Shown in pieces: positions 6,116 to 6,144 of a stretch of 6,144 bases of DNA (position 1 is its first letter; each line of letters starts with the position of its first letter). This DNA is from Leptolyngbyaceae cyanobacterium M65_K2018_010 (GTDB lineage: Bacteria; Cyanobacteriota; Cyanobacteriia; Phormidesmidales; Phormidesmidaceae): positions 1 to 6,144 of the forward strand of contig DVEE01000364.1 of NCBI GenBank assembly GCA_015295885.1, written 5' to 3'. The position numbers and the translations under genes are program-made. The notes under the pieces were generated by a model, which was given only the letters and a program-made list of their open reading frames with translations, searched no databases and had not been told where the DNA came from.

Positions 6116-6144
6116 ATGCAAAACTTTCGGAACTACTACGAGAT
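6116..6144 (+). CDS. dnaJ: DnaJ/Hsp40 J-domain protein, first residues only (3' end outside window)
   Basis: Only nine codons are visible, MQNFRNYYE, followed by AT at the edge. The pattern M-x-x-F-x-x-Y-Y-x is the beginning of J domains, where the next residues are usually I/V-L-G-V, and cyanobacterial DnaJ proteins commonly start with a near-identical MQNFRDYY. The ATG at 6116 is 66 bases after the dnaK stop on the same strand, with no convincing promoter or terminator between, so cotranscription is likely. No good ribosome binding site precedes it. In-frame TTG codons at 6080 and 6095 would also be possible starts, but the ATG fits the J-domain N-terminus. In cyanobacteria dnaK3 is typically followed by dnaJ3, the co-chaperone that stimulates its ATPase. 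The identification rests on nine residues plus context. Confidence 0.78.

Noticed and set aside
5420..6121. 233-codon minus-strand open frame opposite the dnaK extension
   Set aside because: Gly/Val/Arg-rich mirror of the low-complexity coding strand, with no recognisable domain, and it crosses the dnaK-dnaJ gap into the J-gene start.
1..6144. CRISPR array, insertion sequence, toxin-antitoxin or phage genes
   Set aside because: No spaced direct repeats, transposase or integrase motifs, or terminal inverted repeats were seen. Apart from the dnaK extension the window looks like ordinary chromosome.

Overview
The window looks like GC-rich cyanobacterial chromosome. Six copies of the octamer GCGATCGC (the HIP1 palindrome typical of cyanobacteria) lie in about 6 kb. 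The largest gene is a DnaK of the DnaK3 type, the cyanobacterial Hsp70 paralogue with a long C-terminal extension, and it is followed on the same strand by the start of a J-domain gene. The organism cannot be named more closely from this sequence.

Layout. Positions 1-596 (+) hold the C-terminal part of an AI-2E/PerM-family membrane protein (DUF20), cut by the left edge. It converges, across 54 bases with a weak terminator-like hairpin, on a 684-residue exported protein read from the minus strand (651-2705). That protein is of unknown function and may carry a papain/C39-like fold whose nucleophile position is a serine. Positions 2706-2943 contain no gene I can support; they hold two head-to-tail copies of a 21-bp imperfect palindrome. 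A minus-strand tRNA-Leu(UAG) follows at 2944-3025. Positions 3026-3247 are a divergent intergenic region with candidate promoters for the tRNA (-) and for dnaK (+). The dnaK3-type gene spans 3248-6049. Sixty-six bases after it, an ATG at 6116 opens MQNFRNYYE, the beginning of a DnaJ-type J domain cut by the right edge.

How the genes relate. The Hsp70 gene and the J-protein gene form a likely two-gene chaperone unit, matching the dnaK3-dnaJ3 pairing known in cyanobacteria. The membrane protein, the exported protein and the tRNA have no evident functional link to it.

The part most worth a second look is the DnaK extension (about residues 611-933). It has an amphipathic segment, then acidic Trp-rich patches, then a Tyr/Gly/Arg/Asp-rich region containing seven tandem pentapeptides with Tyr exactly every five residues, and finally a Pro-rich tail with more acidic Trp patches. 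It has no lysine after residue 624. This composition resembles eukaryotic low-complexity, condensate-forming domains grafted onto a chaperone.
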